Assembly (NCBI RefSeq): GCF_020480685.1
Contig: NZ_JAJAFU010000005.1
Span: 62,001-126,000 of the forward strand
Reading direction: 5' to 3'
Source of the DNA: Deferrivibrio essentukiensis
Lineage (GTDB): Bacteria; Chrysiogenota; Deferribacteres; Deferribacterales; Deferrivibrionaceae
Length of the DNA: 64,000 nucleotides
Below are positions 27,126-35,373 of the stretch, in pieces; the stretch's first letter is position 1; each line of letters starts with the position of its first letter. Position numbers and translations under genes: made by a program. A model generated the notes under the pieces. That model was not told the origin of the DNA, did no database searches, and saw only the letters and a program-made list of their open reading frames with translations.

Positions 27126-27229
27126 GTTTATTATTTGAATTTTTATTAGACAAGTTAAAATCTTAAATAATTTTAATTGAAATTTATAATAAAAAATCTT
27201 ATCCTTACTTGATTGTTACGGAGGTACAT

Positions 27230-28180
27230 ATGATTAAAATTTATGCTAAAGATAAAAATAATAAAATAAAGATTGTAGATAATATAGATGCTCTGATGCC
27301 CGATTTAAAAGAATTATTGTGGATAGACATGATAAAGCCTTCTTCTGAAGAGTTTAAGGTAATTTCTACCATTTACAATGTTGAATTTCCTACAAAACAG
27401 GAAACTGAAGAGATTGAGATTTCGTCAAGATATTGGGAGACATCAAAAGATATTACCGTAAACACATATTTTTTTACACTTATTGACAATACACCTCACA
27501 ATGAAACAGTATCTTTTATTTTACAGGATAATTTTTTGGTAACGATACGCTATCGTGAATTAAGGACATTTGATGAATGTATAAAGAAAATAATTTCTTT
27601 ACCTAACCTTTTTAACTCCGGTTTTTATATTTTTAGCAATATACTTGAAATGAGAATTGATATGGATGCGGATATTCTTGAAAATATTGCTAAAGGAATT
27701 TCTAATTTAAGAAAAAACCTTTTAAATGAAGATATGGACAGTGAAGATTTGTTGGAATCAATATCTATGAATGAGGACCATAATACAAGACTAAGAGAAA
27801 GTTTAATTGATAAACAAAGGCTTCTATCTGCAATTCTAAAATCTCCCAAACTTCCCTCTAACTTGGAAAATAATTTCAAAATAATGATTAAAGACGTCAA
27901 TTCTCTAATCGATTATACAAGGTTTAATTTTGACAGGCTTGATTACATACAAAACATATTCCTTGGTCAGTTAGGTATAGAGCAAAATAATATTATAAAA
28001 ATATTTACAATTGTGAATGTTATTTTTCTTCCCCCTACCCTTGTGGCAAGTATTTATGGAATGAACTTCAAATTCTTCCCTGAGTTGGATTGGCACTTTG
28101 GGTATCCTTTTTCTTTAATATTGATGCTGATTTCATCTATTTTACCGATATTAATTTTCAAAAAGAAAGGTTGGATGTAA
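27230..28180 (+). CDS. corA: CorA-type divalent cation transporter
   Basis: A 316-residue inner-membrane transporter of the CorA family for Mg2+ (possibly Co2+ or Ni2+). The long N-terminal cytoplasmic domain ends in two C-terminal membrane helices, with the signature YGMNF in the loop between them (LVASIYGMNFKFFPELDW) and a basic end (FKKKGWM). The ATG at 27230 has GGAGG five bases upstream; a TTG 21 bases earlier is not a likely start. An intrinsic terminator follows at once. Confidence 0.92.
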   Translation: MIKIYAKDKNNKIKIVDNIDALMPDLKELLWIDMIKPSSEEFKVISTIYNVEFPTKQETEEIEISSRYWETSKDITVNTYFFTLIDNTPHNETVSFILQDNFLVTIRYRELRTFDECIKKIISLPNLFNSGFYIFSNILEMRIDMDADILENIAKGISNLRKNLLNEDMDSEDLLESISMNEDHNTRLRESLIDKQRLLSAILKSPKLPSNLENNFKIMIKDVNSLIDYTRFNFDRLDYIQNIFLGQLGIEQNNIIKIFTIVNVIFLPPTLVASIYGMNFKFFPELDWHFGYPFSLILMLISSILPILIFKKKGWM

Positions 28181-28206
28181 AAAAGCCCTGAAATCAGGGC
28201 TTTTTT
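28181..28206. terminator. Bidirectional intrinsic terminator between corA and hflC
   Basis: A hairpin with arms AAAAGCCCTG and CAGGGCTTTT, a 4-base AAAT loop, and T-runs on both strands. It lies directly after the corA stop and just after the convergent hflC stop, so it can end both transcripts. Confidence 0.92.
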
Positions 28207-28208
28207 AA

Positions 28209-29075
28209 TTATTCTGTATCACCTTTATTTAGCAGCTTTAAGAGTTTTGTATTAGTAGAAAGGAAATATTTACTATCTTTGGTTAATACATCTGAATATA
28301 CGTCTAATGTCTTAATAAATTCAAAAAAGTTAGGGTCTTGTTTAAATGCATCAGCATAGATTTTTACAACTTTAGCATCAGTGGCACCTTTAATTTCCTG
28401 AACTTTTTTATAAGCTTCAGCCAAAATTATTTTCTTTTCCTTTTCAGTTTTAGCTTTTATCTTTCTACCTTCTTCAATACCTTCAGAGCGATATTGTTTT
28501 GCAATTCTTACCCTTTCAGCTCTCATCCTTTCATATACAGCTTTTTCGTTTTCCGGCGGTAAGTCTGCTCGCTTTATCCTGATATCGTGTATATCTATTC
28601 CGTATACTTTAGCTTTCTCTTTAGCCGCTTTTGTAACATTAGCCATAATTTCATTTCTGTTTATGCTTACAACTTCGGTTAATGTATGTTGTCCTAACTC
28701 AATTCTCATTTCTGAATATATTATGTCGTCAATTCTTGACATAGCGCCATATACATCTCTTACACTAAGATAAAATTTTAAAGGATCATTAATTTTCCAT
28801 CTGCAATAATTATCGAGCAAAAGTGTTTTTTTATCTTTAGTCAATATTTCTGAAACAGGTGCATCATATTCTAACAACATTTTACTTAAATAAGAAACAT
28901 TATATAAAAATGGTACTTTTACATATAGCCCTGGCTTGTCAATAACCTTAACAACCTTCCCGAGGTAAGTAACTATAGCCTGCTCGTTAACCTTAACTGT
29001 ATAAAAAACTCCTGTAAAAGGAGCAACGATTAAAATAGCAAAAATAATTGCTACCACTATAAAAACTTTTTTCAT
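28209..29075 (-). CDS. hflC: HflC, membrane protease modulator
   Basis: A 288-residue stomatin/prohibitin-like (SPFH) protein with an N-terminal signal anchor (VFIVVAIIFAILIVAPF). The SPFH domain has VNEQAIVTYLGKVVKV and DPLKFYLSV; the C-terminal helix has ERVRIAKQYRSEGIEEGRKI, typical of HflC. With HflK it forms the large periplasmic assembly that surrounds and restrains the FtsH protease. The start overlaps the hflK stop by 4 bases. A terminator follows. Confidence 0.93.
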   Translation of the reverse strand: MKKVFIVVAIIFAILIVAPFTGVFYTVKVNEQAIVTYLGKVVKVIDKPGLYVKVPFLYNVSYLSKMLLEYDAPVSEILTKDKKTLLLDNYCRWKINDPLKFYLSVRDVYGAMSRIDDIIYSEMRIELGQHTLTEVVSINRNEIMANVTKAAKEKAKVYGIDIHDIRIKRADLPPENEKAVYERMRAERVRIAKQYRSEGIEEGRKIKAKTEKEKKIILAEAYKKVQEIKGATDAKVVKIYADAFKQDPNFFEFIKTLDVYSDVLTKDSKYFLSTNTKLLKLLNKGDTE

Positions 29076-30046
29076 TTTGCATCCCCTTTTATCATTCCGT
29101 CAAGACCCATAAATGGACTTATGTTTTTAATATTTTCGTCAAAAATAAATATTTGACCACCTTTCAAAATCTCTGCCATTTTTTCAAGATATAATCTTTT
29201 TTTAGTGATATTTGGCGCCATTTTATAACTTTCGTAAATATTTAAAAATCTTGTAGTCTCACCTTTGGCTCTCTGAATCTTTTCAACCTCATATGCTTCT
29301 GCATCCAGTATCATTTCAGCTGCCTCAGCTCTTGCTTTTGGTATTACTTCGTTTCTATACGCTTCGGCCTCATTGATAAATCTATTTTTATCTTCTTTTG
29401 CACTGGCAACATCTTTAAAAGCGGCAACGACAGCTTTAGGAGGCTCAACATCCTGCAATTGAACCGCTACAATATCAATTCCGGAATTGTAAAAATTAAG
29501 AATATCTTGCAAAATTACCTGGGTTTCCTGCTGTATTCTGCTTTTGCCTGTAGTTAAAATATCATCAATTTTCTCTTTACCAGCTATCTCTCTGATAGCT
29601 GATTCTGCTGCATCTTTTATTACTTTTTCTACATTTAATACATTATAAAGATATTTTACTATATCACCTATTTTATATTGCACAATAAGGTCAATGCTTA
29701 CAATATTTTCATCACCCGTTAACATTAAAGCCTCTTTAGGCACAGACTTTATATTACCATCTTTTCCTGTCCTAAAACCAATCTCTATTCTGTGAATTTT
29801 AGTAACTTCTGCCTTATCAATTCTTTCAATAGGAAAAGGTAAATGGAAATGAGGACCAGCTCCAACTACATTAACAATTTTTCCAAACCTCATTACTACT
29901 GCCTGCTCGTTTGCCTTAACGATGTAAAAACCACTTAAGATCCATAATAGTAACAATATGATAAAAATAATTGTTCCGGATACTTGAATTTTAAATTTTG
30001 GTAATTTGACATTTAGCTTTTGATCGCCCCACGGATTGTTTTCCAC
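29072..30046 (-). CDS. hflK: HflK, membrane protease modulator
   Basis: A 324-residue SPFH protein, partner of HflC. The N-terminus has the short hallmark PWGDQ, then a membrane helix (TIIFIILLLLWILSGFY) and the SPFH domain with VKANEQAVVMRFGK and GPHFHLPFPIE. The C-terminal helix has the INEAEAYRNEVIPKARAEA pattern. The start codon is GTG, set by a strong AGGAGG five bases upstream. The Gly/Gln-rich N-terminal region of enterobacterial HflK is absent. Confidence 0.93.
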   Translation of the reverse strand: MENNPWGDQKLNVKLPKFKIQVSGTIIFIILLLLWILSGFYIVKANEQAVVMRFGKIVNVVGAGPHFHLPFPIERIDKAEVTKIHRIEIGFRTGKDGNIKSVPKEALMLTGDENIVSIDLIVQYKIGDIVKYLYNVLNVEKVIKDAAESAIREIAGKEKIDDILTTGKSRIQQETQVILQDILNFYNSGIDIVAVQLQDVEPPKAVVAAFKDVASAKEDKNRFINEAEAYRNEVIPKARAEAAEMILDAEAYEVEKIQRAKGETTRFLNIYESYKMAPNITKKRLYLEKMAEILKGGQIFIFDENIKNISPFMGLDGMIKGDAK

Positions 30047-30165
30047 TTAATCCTCCTTATAATTTACTTAGGAAAAGTCCATTAATTAAAAGTTAATATT
30101 TAGGTAAATACATACAGTTGTTATAAGGCAGATAGAAAAAAAAATAAAGATTTTTCTACAAATGA

Positions 30166-30194
30166 TTGAAAATGATAATTTTATTTGTTAGAAT
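30166..30194 (+). promoter_or_regulatory. Sigma-70 type promoter for the EF-G-like gene
   Basis: TTGAAA, 17 bases, TAGAAT, ending 27 bases before the ATG. Spacer length is ideal and each box matches the consensus at 5 of 6 or better. The 175-base divergent region holds nothing else I can support apart from the hflK ribosome binding site. Confidence 0.65.
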
Positions 30195-30221
30195 TACTTA
30201 AATCAAAGATGGAGGGCGTCT

Positions 30222-32303
30222 ATGAATGTAACTGATATCAACAAAATACGCAATGTTGCTTTTATTTCACATGGTGGTGCAGGAAAAACCAGTCTTATTG
30301 AGGCAATACTTTTTAATGCCAAAGTAACAAAAAAGATAGGTAGTGTTGATGCAGGAACAAGCGTTATGGATTTTGACCCGGTAGAAATTGAAAGAAAAAT
30401 ATCTATTAACAGTAAAGTTTGTTCTGTTGAATGGAATAAATATTCGCTAAATATTGTTGATACTCCAGGATATTCAAACTTTTTACATGAAACTAAAGCT
30501 GCACTTTCTGCTGTTGGTGGAGCTGTTGTTATCGCCAGTGCTATTACTGGTGTTAAGGCAGAAACAGAAAGAGTTTGGAAATTTGCTGATCAATATGACC
30601 TTGCTAAAATTATTTTTGTCAACAAAATGGATAAAGAGAGAGCTGATTTCTACAGATCACTTTCAGATATTGAAAAATCATTTGGTATCAATCCTGTACC
30701 TATATTTCTCCCGATTGGTAAAGAAGATAACTTTAGAGGGTTGATAGATTTAATCAAAATGAAAGCTTATCTTTACCCAAGTGATGCTACTGCTGAGTTT
30801 CAGGTAGAAGATATTCCGGCTGATATGTTAGATGAAGCTGAAGAATATAGAAACAAGCTGCTTGAAGCTATAAGTGAAACTGATGACAGTTTAATTGAAA
30901 AATTTCTTGAAGGTGAAGAGTTTACCGAGGAAGAAATCTTAAAAGGTGTGAGAGAAGGTACAATTTCAAAGAGATTTATACCCGTAATCTGCGGTTCAGC
31001 AACTAAAAATATAGGTTCTAAACTTTTACTTGAAGCTATAATTAATTATCTCCCTTCACCACTTCAAAGGGAAAGAAGGGAAGCGATAGATAAAAAAACA
31101 GGTGAAACAATATTTATTGATCCTCAAGATAAAGAGTTAGTGGGGTTTGTTTTTAAAACTTTTATAGACCCTTTTGCAGGAAAACTTTCTATTATCAGAT
31201 TGTATTCAGGTGAGCTAACATGTGATAGCGAAATATATAATGTTAATAAAAATGAAACCGAAAAAATAAATCAACTTTATTTGTTACAAGGTAAAAATTT
31301 TGTAAAAGTAGACAAATTAATTGCAGGTCAAATAGGTATGGTTAATAAATTAAAGTATACGGAATCTTTTGATACCTTTACCAGTAATAAAAAATATCAG
31401 GTTGAAGTTACACCGGTTGATTTACCTGAACCTGTACTTGCTTTTTCACTTGTACCAAAATCAAAAGATGATGAAGATAAAGTAAGTAGCGGGCTGCATA
31501 GACTGATGGAAGAAGATCCGGGGATTAGAGTATCCAGAGATGAACAAACCGGGGAGCTTTTGTTAAACGGTATGGGGCAGATGCATATCGAAGTTGTAGT
31601 GGAAAAACTTAAGAAAAAATTTAATGTAGAAGTTGACTTAAAAACTCCAAAAGTTCCATATAAAGAAACAATTAAAGGGAAAGCTAGTGGACAAGGGAAG
31701 TATAAAAAACAATCCGGTGGCAGAGGTCAGTATGGAGATGTTTGGATTACAGTTGAGCCTTTACCAAGGGGGGAAGGTTTTGAATTTGTAGACCAAATAG
31801 TTGGAGGAGCTATCCCAAAACAATATATTCCAGCTGTAGAAAAAGGGATAAGAGAAGCAGCATTAGAAGGGGTTATTGCGGGTTATCCAATGGTAGATTT
31901 TAAAGTTACACTGTATGACGGTTCTTATCACTCAGTTGACTCTTCAGAAATGGCATTTAAAATTGCTGCATCTATGGCTTACAAAAAGGTGGCAATGGAT
32001 GCCAAGCCTGTTCTTTTGGAACCTATTATGAATATGGACATATTTGTACCAGAGGATTCAGTAGGTAATGTTATAGGAGATCTTAATTCAAGAAGAGGAA
32101 GAATATTAAATGTCGAACCTCAGACAAACGGCCAACATATTTCAGCTCAAGTACCTATGGCTGAAATACTTAAGTATGCTCCTGATTTAAGAAGTATGAC
32201 AGGTGGTAGAGGCGTATTTACTATGGAATTCAGCCACTATGAAGAATTACCGAGTCATCTTGCAGATAAAGTTATTCAAGAAAATAAAAAGGATGAAGAT
32301 TAA
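30222..32303 (+). CDS. Elongation factor G-like GTPase (EF-G2 type paralogue)
   Basis: A 693-residue translational GTPase with all five EF-G domains. G1 is HGGAGKTSL (residues 17-25) where classic EF-G has HIDAGKTT; G3 is DTPGY; G4 is NKMD. The switch I end is EIERKISI in place of the EF-G hallmark ERGITI, and the segment before it is shortened. These changes place it with the EF-G-like paralogues (for example Thermus EF-G-2) rather than the main factor, which is usually beside tuf and the rps genes. The role of such paralogues is not settled; some support ribosome recycling or translocation in special conditions. Strong ribosome binding site GGAGGG. Confidence 0.87.
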   Translation: MNVTDINKIRNVAFISHGGAGKTSLIEAILFNAKVTKKIGSVDAGTSVMDFDPVEIERKISINSKVCSVEWNKYSLNIVDTPGYSNFLHETKAALSAVGGAVVIASAITGVKAETERVWKFADQYDLAKIIFVNKMDKERADFYRSLSDIEKSFGINPVPIFLPIGKEDNFRGLIDLIKMKAYLYPSDATAEFQVEDIPADMLDEAEEYRNKLLEAISETDDSLIEKFLEGEEFTEEEILKGVREGTISKRFIPVICGSATKNIGSKLLLEAIINYLPSPLQRERREAIDKKTGETIFIDPQDKELVGFVFKTFIDPFAGKLSIIRLYSGELTCDSEIYNVNKNETEKINQLYLLQGKNFVKVDKLIAGQIGMVNKLKYTESFDTFTSNKKYQVEVTPVDLPEPVLAFSLVPKSKDDEDKVSSGLHRLMEEDPGIRVSRDEQTGELLLNGMGQMHIEVVVEKLKKKFNVEVDLKTPKVPYKETIKGKASGQGKYKKQSGGRGQYGDVWITVEPLPRGEGFEFVDQIVGGAIPKQYIPAVEKGIREAALEGVIAGYPMVDFKVTLYDGSYHSVDSSEMAFKIAASMAYKKVAMDAKPVLLEPIMNMDIFVPEDSVGNVIGDLNSRRGRILNVEPQTNGQHISAQVPMAEILKYAPDLRSMTGGRGVFTMEFSHYEELPSHLADKVIQENKKDED

Positions 32304-32311
32304 CTTTAAGA

Positions 32312-32333
32312 GGGGTGTAACCCACCCCTTTTT
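32312..32333 (+). terminator. Intrinsic terminator after the EF-G-like gene
   Basis: Hairpin GGGGTG, loop TAACC, CACCCC, then TTTTT. It begins 9 bases after the stop codon. The following gene starts only 9 bases after the T-run, so that gene depends on read-through or on a promoter inside this gene end. Confidence 0.8.
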
Positions 32334-32341
32334 ATATTGTA

Positions 32342-33223
32342 ATGATTGAAATCAACCTATTAAAATATTTAAATAAAAGCTTTTCTGAAATTTATGAAAT
32401 TGAGCATTCGGTAGAAGTACAGCCTCATAAAAAGAAAAAGTTTAGTTTATTCACGATATATTTAATTTCAGGCTCCATACTGCTAATAGGAGCGATTATT
32501 GTAACGACTATGCTTATTTTAAGAGAGCCTAAAGGTGAAGAAAAAGTTAAAACATTTCCCGGAAATATTATTGTGGATAATACAAGCAAAAAAGATAAGG
32601 CTGTTTCAGAATATAAAGTTATAGGCACAATAAATATAAATGATAATATTTCAACAAATGAGGCAAATACAGCCAAAACACATACTGAAGCAACAAAAAG
32701 TGAACCTAAAACAACTAACAAAGACAAAATAATAAATAGCAAAGCAGTTCAACCTCTTCAAAATGTTAAAACCGCTCCTAAGGCAAAACCTCACGTAAAA
32801 AATATATCTGAGCAGAAACAGGATAAAAATACGACTAAACCTTTTTATACAATTTCAATAGAAAATATTGATTATAAAACGTATAACCTGTTATTAAAAA
32901 ACATTAAAGGAAAAACCATAAAAATTACAAAGAGATGGACTATAAATACTAAAACATGGGATGTTTATGTTCAAGAAAATGGCACTAAAGAGTATATCGG
33001 CGGACACGAAGTCAAGAAAATCAAAACATTTAAAAGTAAAGACGAAGCGATAATATTTGCAAAAAAGTTATCTCAAAAAGTTATAATTAAAAGTAAAGAC
33101 GCTAAAATCAATTACTTTAACATAGAAATATCTAATTTTAATAGTGTAGATGAAGCTAAAATATACGCCAGAAATATAAATATAAGTGGTAAAGTATTAA
33201 AAATATTGAAAAAAAGTAATTAA
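32342..33223 (+). CDS. Single-pass membrane protein with SPOR-like repeats
   Basis: A 293-residue protein. A short cytoplasmic N-terminus is followed by one membrane helix (about 40-60, FTIYLISGSILLIGAIIVTT), a Lys/Thr/Asn-rich linker (about 70-165), and a C-terminal region (about 170-293) with two SPOR-like halves, seen in FYTISIENIDYKTYNLL and YFNIEISNFNSVDEAKIYAR. SPOR domains bind bare glycan strands at the septum, so a periplasmic cell-wall role is possible; it is an inference from weak similarity. No clear ribosome binding site precedes the ATG. Confidence 0.68.
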   Translation: MIEINLLKYLNKSFSEIYEIEHSVEVQPHKKKKFSLFTIYLISGSILLIGAIIVTTMLILREPKGEEKVKTFPGNIIVDNTSKKDKAVSEYKVIGTININDNISTNEANTAKTHTEATKSEPKTTNKDKIINSKAVQPLQNVKTAPKAKPHVKNISEQKQDKNTTKPFYTISIENIDYKTYNLLLKNIKGKTIKITKRWTINTKTWDVYVQENGTKEYIGGHEVKKIKTFKSKDEAIIFAKKLSQKVIIKSKDAKINYFNIEISNFNSVDEAKIYARNINISGKVLKILKKSN

Positions 33224-33227
33224 AATG

Positions 33228-33256
33228 TTGACGATAAAAAAAAAATGCTTTAAAAT
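33228..33256 (+). promoter_or_regulatory. Sigma-70 type promoter for the IHF-like gene
   Basis: TTGACG, 17 bases, TAAAAT, ending 23 bases before the ATG at 33280. The -35 and -10 each match the consensus at 5 of 6, and the spacer is ideal. An AT-rich tract fills the spacer. Confidence 0.75.
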
Positions 33257-33279
33257 TTAAAATAATACGGGGGTGCATT

Positions 33280-33555
33280 ATGACAAAGGCTGATATAGTT
33301 GAAAAGATTTATGAAGGTTTAGGTATTACCAAAAAAGATATTTCTACGGTAGTTGACAGGGTATTTGAAATAATGAGGGATGAAATTCTATCTAAAAATA
33401 ACATCAAGATATCAGGATTTGGTAATTTTGATGTTAAAACAAGAGGCAGAAGGATTGGTAGAAACCCTAAAACAGGTGAAGAAAAAGTTATTGAACCTAG
33501 AACAGTAGTGGTTTTCAGACCTAGCCAACTCTTTAAAGAAGAGGTAAATGCATAG
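33280..33555 (+). CDS. ihfA: Integration host factor alpha/HU-family DNA-bending protein
   Basis: A 91-residue histone-like protein. It begins MTKADIVEKIYEGLG, and has the conserved ISGFGNFDVKTRGRRIGRNP followed by KTGEEKVIEPRTVVVFRPSQ, with the intercalating proline in the RNP beta-arm tip. The sequence is nearer IHF-alpha than HU. It bends DNA and shapes promoters and recombination sites. Ribosome binding site GGGGGTG. It overlaps a merR gene by 8 bases, an order (ihfA-merR) shared by many bacteria. Confidence 0.87.
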   Translation: MTKADIVEKIYEGLGITKKDISTVVDRVFEIMRDEILSKNNIKISGFGNFDVKTRGRRIGRNPKTGEEKVIEPRTVVVFRPSQLFKEEVNA

Positions 33556-33871
33556 TAATAAAATTTACTATAAAATAAGTGAAGTTTGTGAAATCACTGA
33601 CTTAAAGCCTTCTGTTTTGAGGTTTTGGGAAAAAGAGTTTAAAGAGATTAGACCCTTTAAGACTACTTCAAAAAGAAGGCTTTATACTCAGAAAAATATC
33701 GAAGCTATCAATAAGATAAAAGACCTATTGTATAATAAACGGATGACAATTGAGGGGGCAAAACGTTTTCTTAAAGAAGAAAACGTAAGTGAACCAAGTT
33801 CTAAGGAATTAGATTTGGAATTTTTGAAAGAAGAGTTAAGTGAAATTGTGAAAAAATTAAGGGAAATATAA
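33548..33871 (+). CDS. MerR-family regulator
   Basis: A 107-residue protein with an N-terminal winged-helix MerR domain (YYKISEVCEITDLKPSVLRF, then WEKEFKEIRP and KRRLYTQKNIEAI) and a short coiled-coil tail. It has no C-terminal effector domain or cysteine cluster, so it is the short type usually found next to ihfA. The effector is unknown. Its end overlaps the convergent PilS-like gene by 15 bases. Confidence 0.87.
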   Translation: MHSNKIYYKISEVCEITDLKPSVLRFWEKEFKEIRPFKTTSKRRLYTQKNIEAINKIKDLLYNKRMTIEGAKRFLKEENVSEPSSKELDLEFLKEELSEIVKKLREI

Positions 33872-35356
33872 TTCCAGTTTAAACCCTACCCCAGTAACAC
33901 TAATATCATATATTTTTATCTTTATATCATATTTTTCACAGATTGAATTTACTACATAAAGACCGAGTCCGGTGCCTGATTTTTTGGTAGTGAAAAAAGG
34001 TTTGAAAACATTGTCAGCAATCTCACTACTTATACCAGGACCGTTATCTTCATAAACCAATAGGATAGAAGATTCTATGTCCTTTAGTGTAATATTGATG
34101 ATCGCATCACTTTTAGCTTGAAAACTGTTAATTATAAGATTCCAAATAATTTGTCTAACTTCTACTGTAGATATTACAACATTAGGGTTATTGGCTTGGC
34201 ATTTATAATTTATCTTTAAATCGTCAAAAAGCCCGTAATAGTTAATTTCTTCAATAAATTCACTAATTGTACAATTTAAATCAATTTTGTCATTTGTAAT
34301 TTTAGACTCTTTTACAACCATAAGTAAGTTATTTAATATATTGTCAAGTCTACTTATTTCTCTTTCCATGATATTAAAAAGTTTAGACTTCGGATGCTCA
34401 TCTTTTTTAATAATTTGCAAGCTCCCTTTTATTGCACCAAGGGGATTTCTAATTTCATGTGCAATTATTGTTGAAAATTGTCCAAGTATTGCAAGCCTTT
34501 GCTGTTCATGAAGTTTTGATTTTAGATTTTCTTTTTCAGTAACATCTTGAAATATAAAAAGCTCGCCAGATAAGTTTGTATCGTATACAAATGGTTGAAA
34601 TTTATATCCCAAATACTTGTTTTTATAAATTATTATTTCATCCTCAGCTTTAATAGATAAAATATCACTTAACTTTTTACCTATAATGCTTTCGCTAAAT
34701 CCAAGAATTTTGAGTCCAGCAATATTACAAGATATTATAATCCCCTTTTTACTCATTAAAATTATGCCGATGTCAATGTTGTCTAATATACTTTTATACA
34801 GCTTTTCCAGGTATTTAAATCTTTCTTCAATGTCTTCCTTTTCCTTGTTTTTTACAGAATAAATTTTATGAAGATACGAAGTCAGCATCACAATTATAAT
34901 AAATGAGAATCCATATTGAAATGCTCTTAAAATAAACTCATTGATATTAACATGATTACTTTTATGGTAAATAGTTATAGAAAATGCTGAGAAAGTCATA
35001 AGAAAAATAAATATTGTAAATATCCCAGCTTTAAATCCATCAAAAAAACACATATAAATTATTACAATAGAGTAAAAAACAATATAAGGGCTGTCAAAAA
35101 AGCCTGTTATCATAACTAAATAGGAAATTATACATAAGTCTAAAAGACCTTGAACATAAAGTAATATCACTTGGCTAATGAAATTTTGACCAATAAAAAT
35201 CATTAGAGAAAATACTGTTATTACTATGGAGAGATTTAAAAAGAAAGGTGTTGTGGCACTTGAATAATTTCCCAAAAAAATGTTAATAAAAACGATTAAA
35301 AAAAATAAAAACAACCTTATCAAAAGGATAAGGTTGTTTGTTTTACTGTTTATCAT
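33857..35356 (-). CDS. pilS: PilS-like membrane sensor histidine kinase
   Basis: A 499-residue two-component kinase. About six membrane helices fill residues 8-165, followed by a PAS-like domain (about 185-270), a HisKA domain with the phospho-acceptor His in AHEIRNPLGAIKGSL, and an HATPase domain (IIWNLIINSFQA, DNGPGISSEIAD, GTGLGLYVV). The place directly after pilC, and the six-helix layout, point to PilS, which controls pilin transcription together with the NtrC-type PilR. A strong terminator hairpin overlaps codons 6-19, so expression may be limited by read-through. Confidence 0.85.
   Translation of the reverse strand: MINSKTNNLILLIRLFLFFLIVFINIFLGNYSSATTPFFLNLSIVITVFSLMIFIGQNFISQVILLYVQGLLDLCIISYLVMITGFFDSPYIVFYSIVIIYMCFFDGFKAGIFTIFIFLMTFSAFSITIYHKSNHVNINEFILRAFQYGFSFIIIVMLTSYLHKIYSVKNKEKEDIEERFKYLEKLYKSILDNIDIGIILMSKKGIIISCNIAGLKILGFSESIIGKKLSDILSIKAEDEIIIYKNKYLGYKFQPFVYDTNLSGELFIFQDVTEKENLKSKLHEQQRLAILGQFSTIIAHEIRNPLGAIKGSLQIIKKDEHPKSKLFNIMEREISRLDNILNNLLMVVKESKITNDKIDLNCTISEFIEEINYYGLFDDLKINYKCQANNPNVVISTVEVRQIIWNLIINSFQAKSDAIINITLKDIESSILLVYEDNGPGISSEIADNVFKPFFTTKKSGTGLGLYVVNSICEKYDIKIKIYDISVTGVGFKLELYFP
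35291..35339 (-). terminator. Intrinsic terminator after pilC, inside the start of the PilS-like gene
   Basis: On the minus strand a perfect 13-base-pair stem (AAACAACCTTATC with its complement, 35309-35321 and 35327-35339) with a 5-base loop is followed by a T-rich run (TTATTTTTTTTAATCG). It lies 35 bases after the pilC stop and 17 bases into the next coding frame. All features of a rho-independent terminator are present. Confidence 0.85.
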
Positions 35357-35373
35357 ATATTTTGTTCCAAAGT

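Noticed and set aside
27126-27229. Promoter ahead of corA
   Set aside because: Several TTGAA-type -35 sequences occur but none has a convincing -10 at 16-18 bases, so no site was listed.
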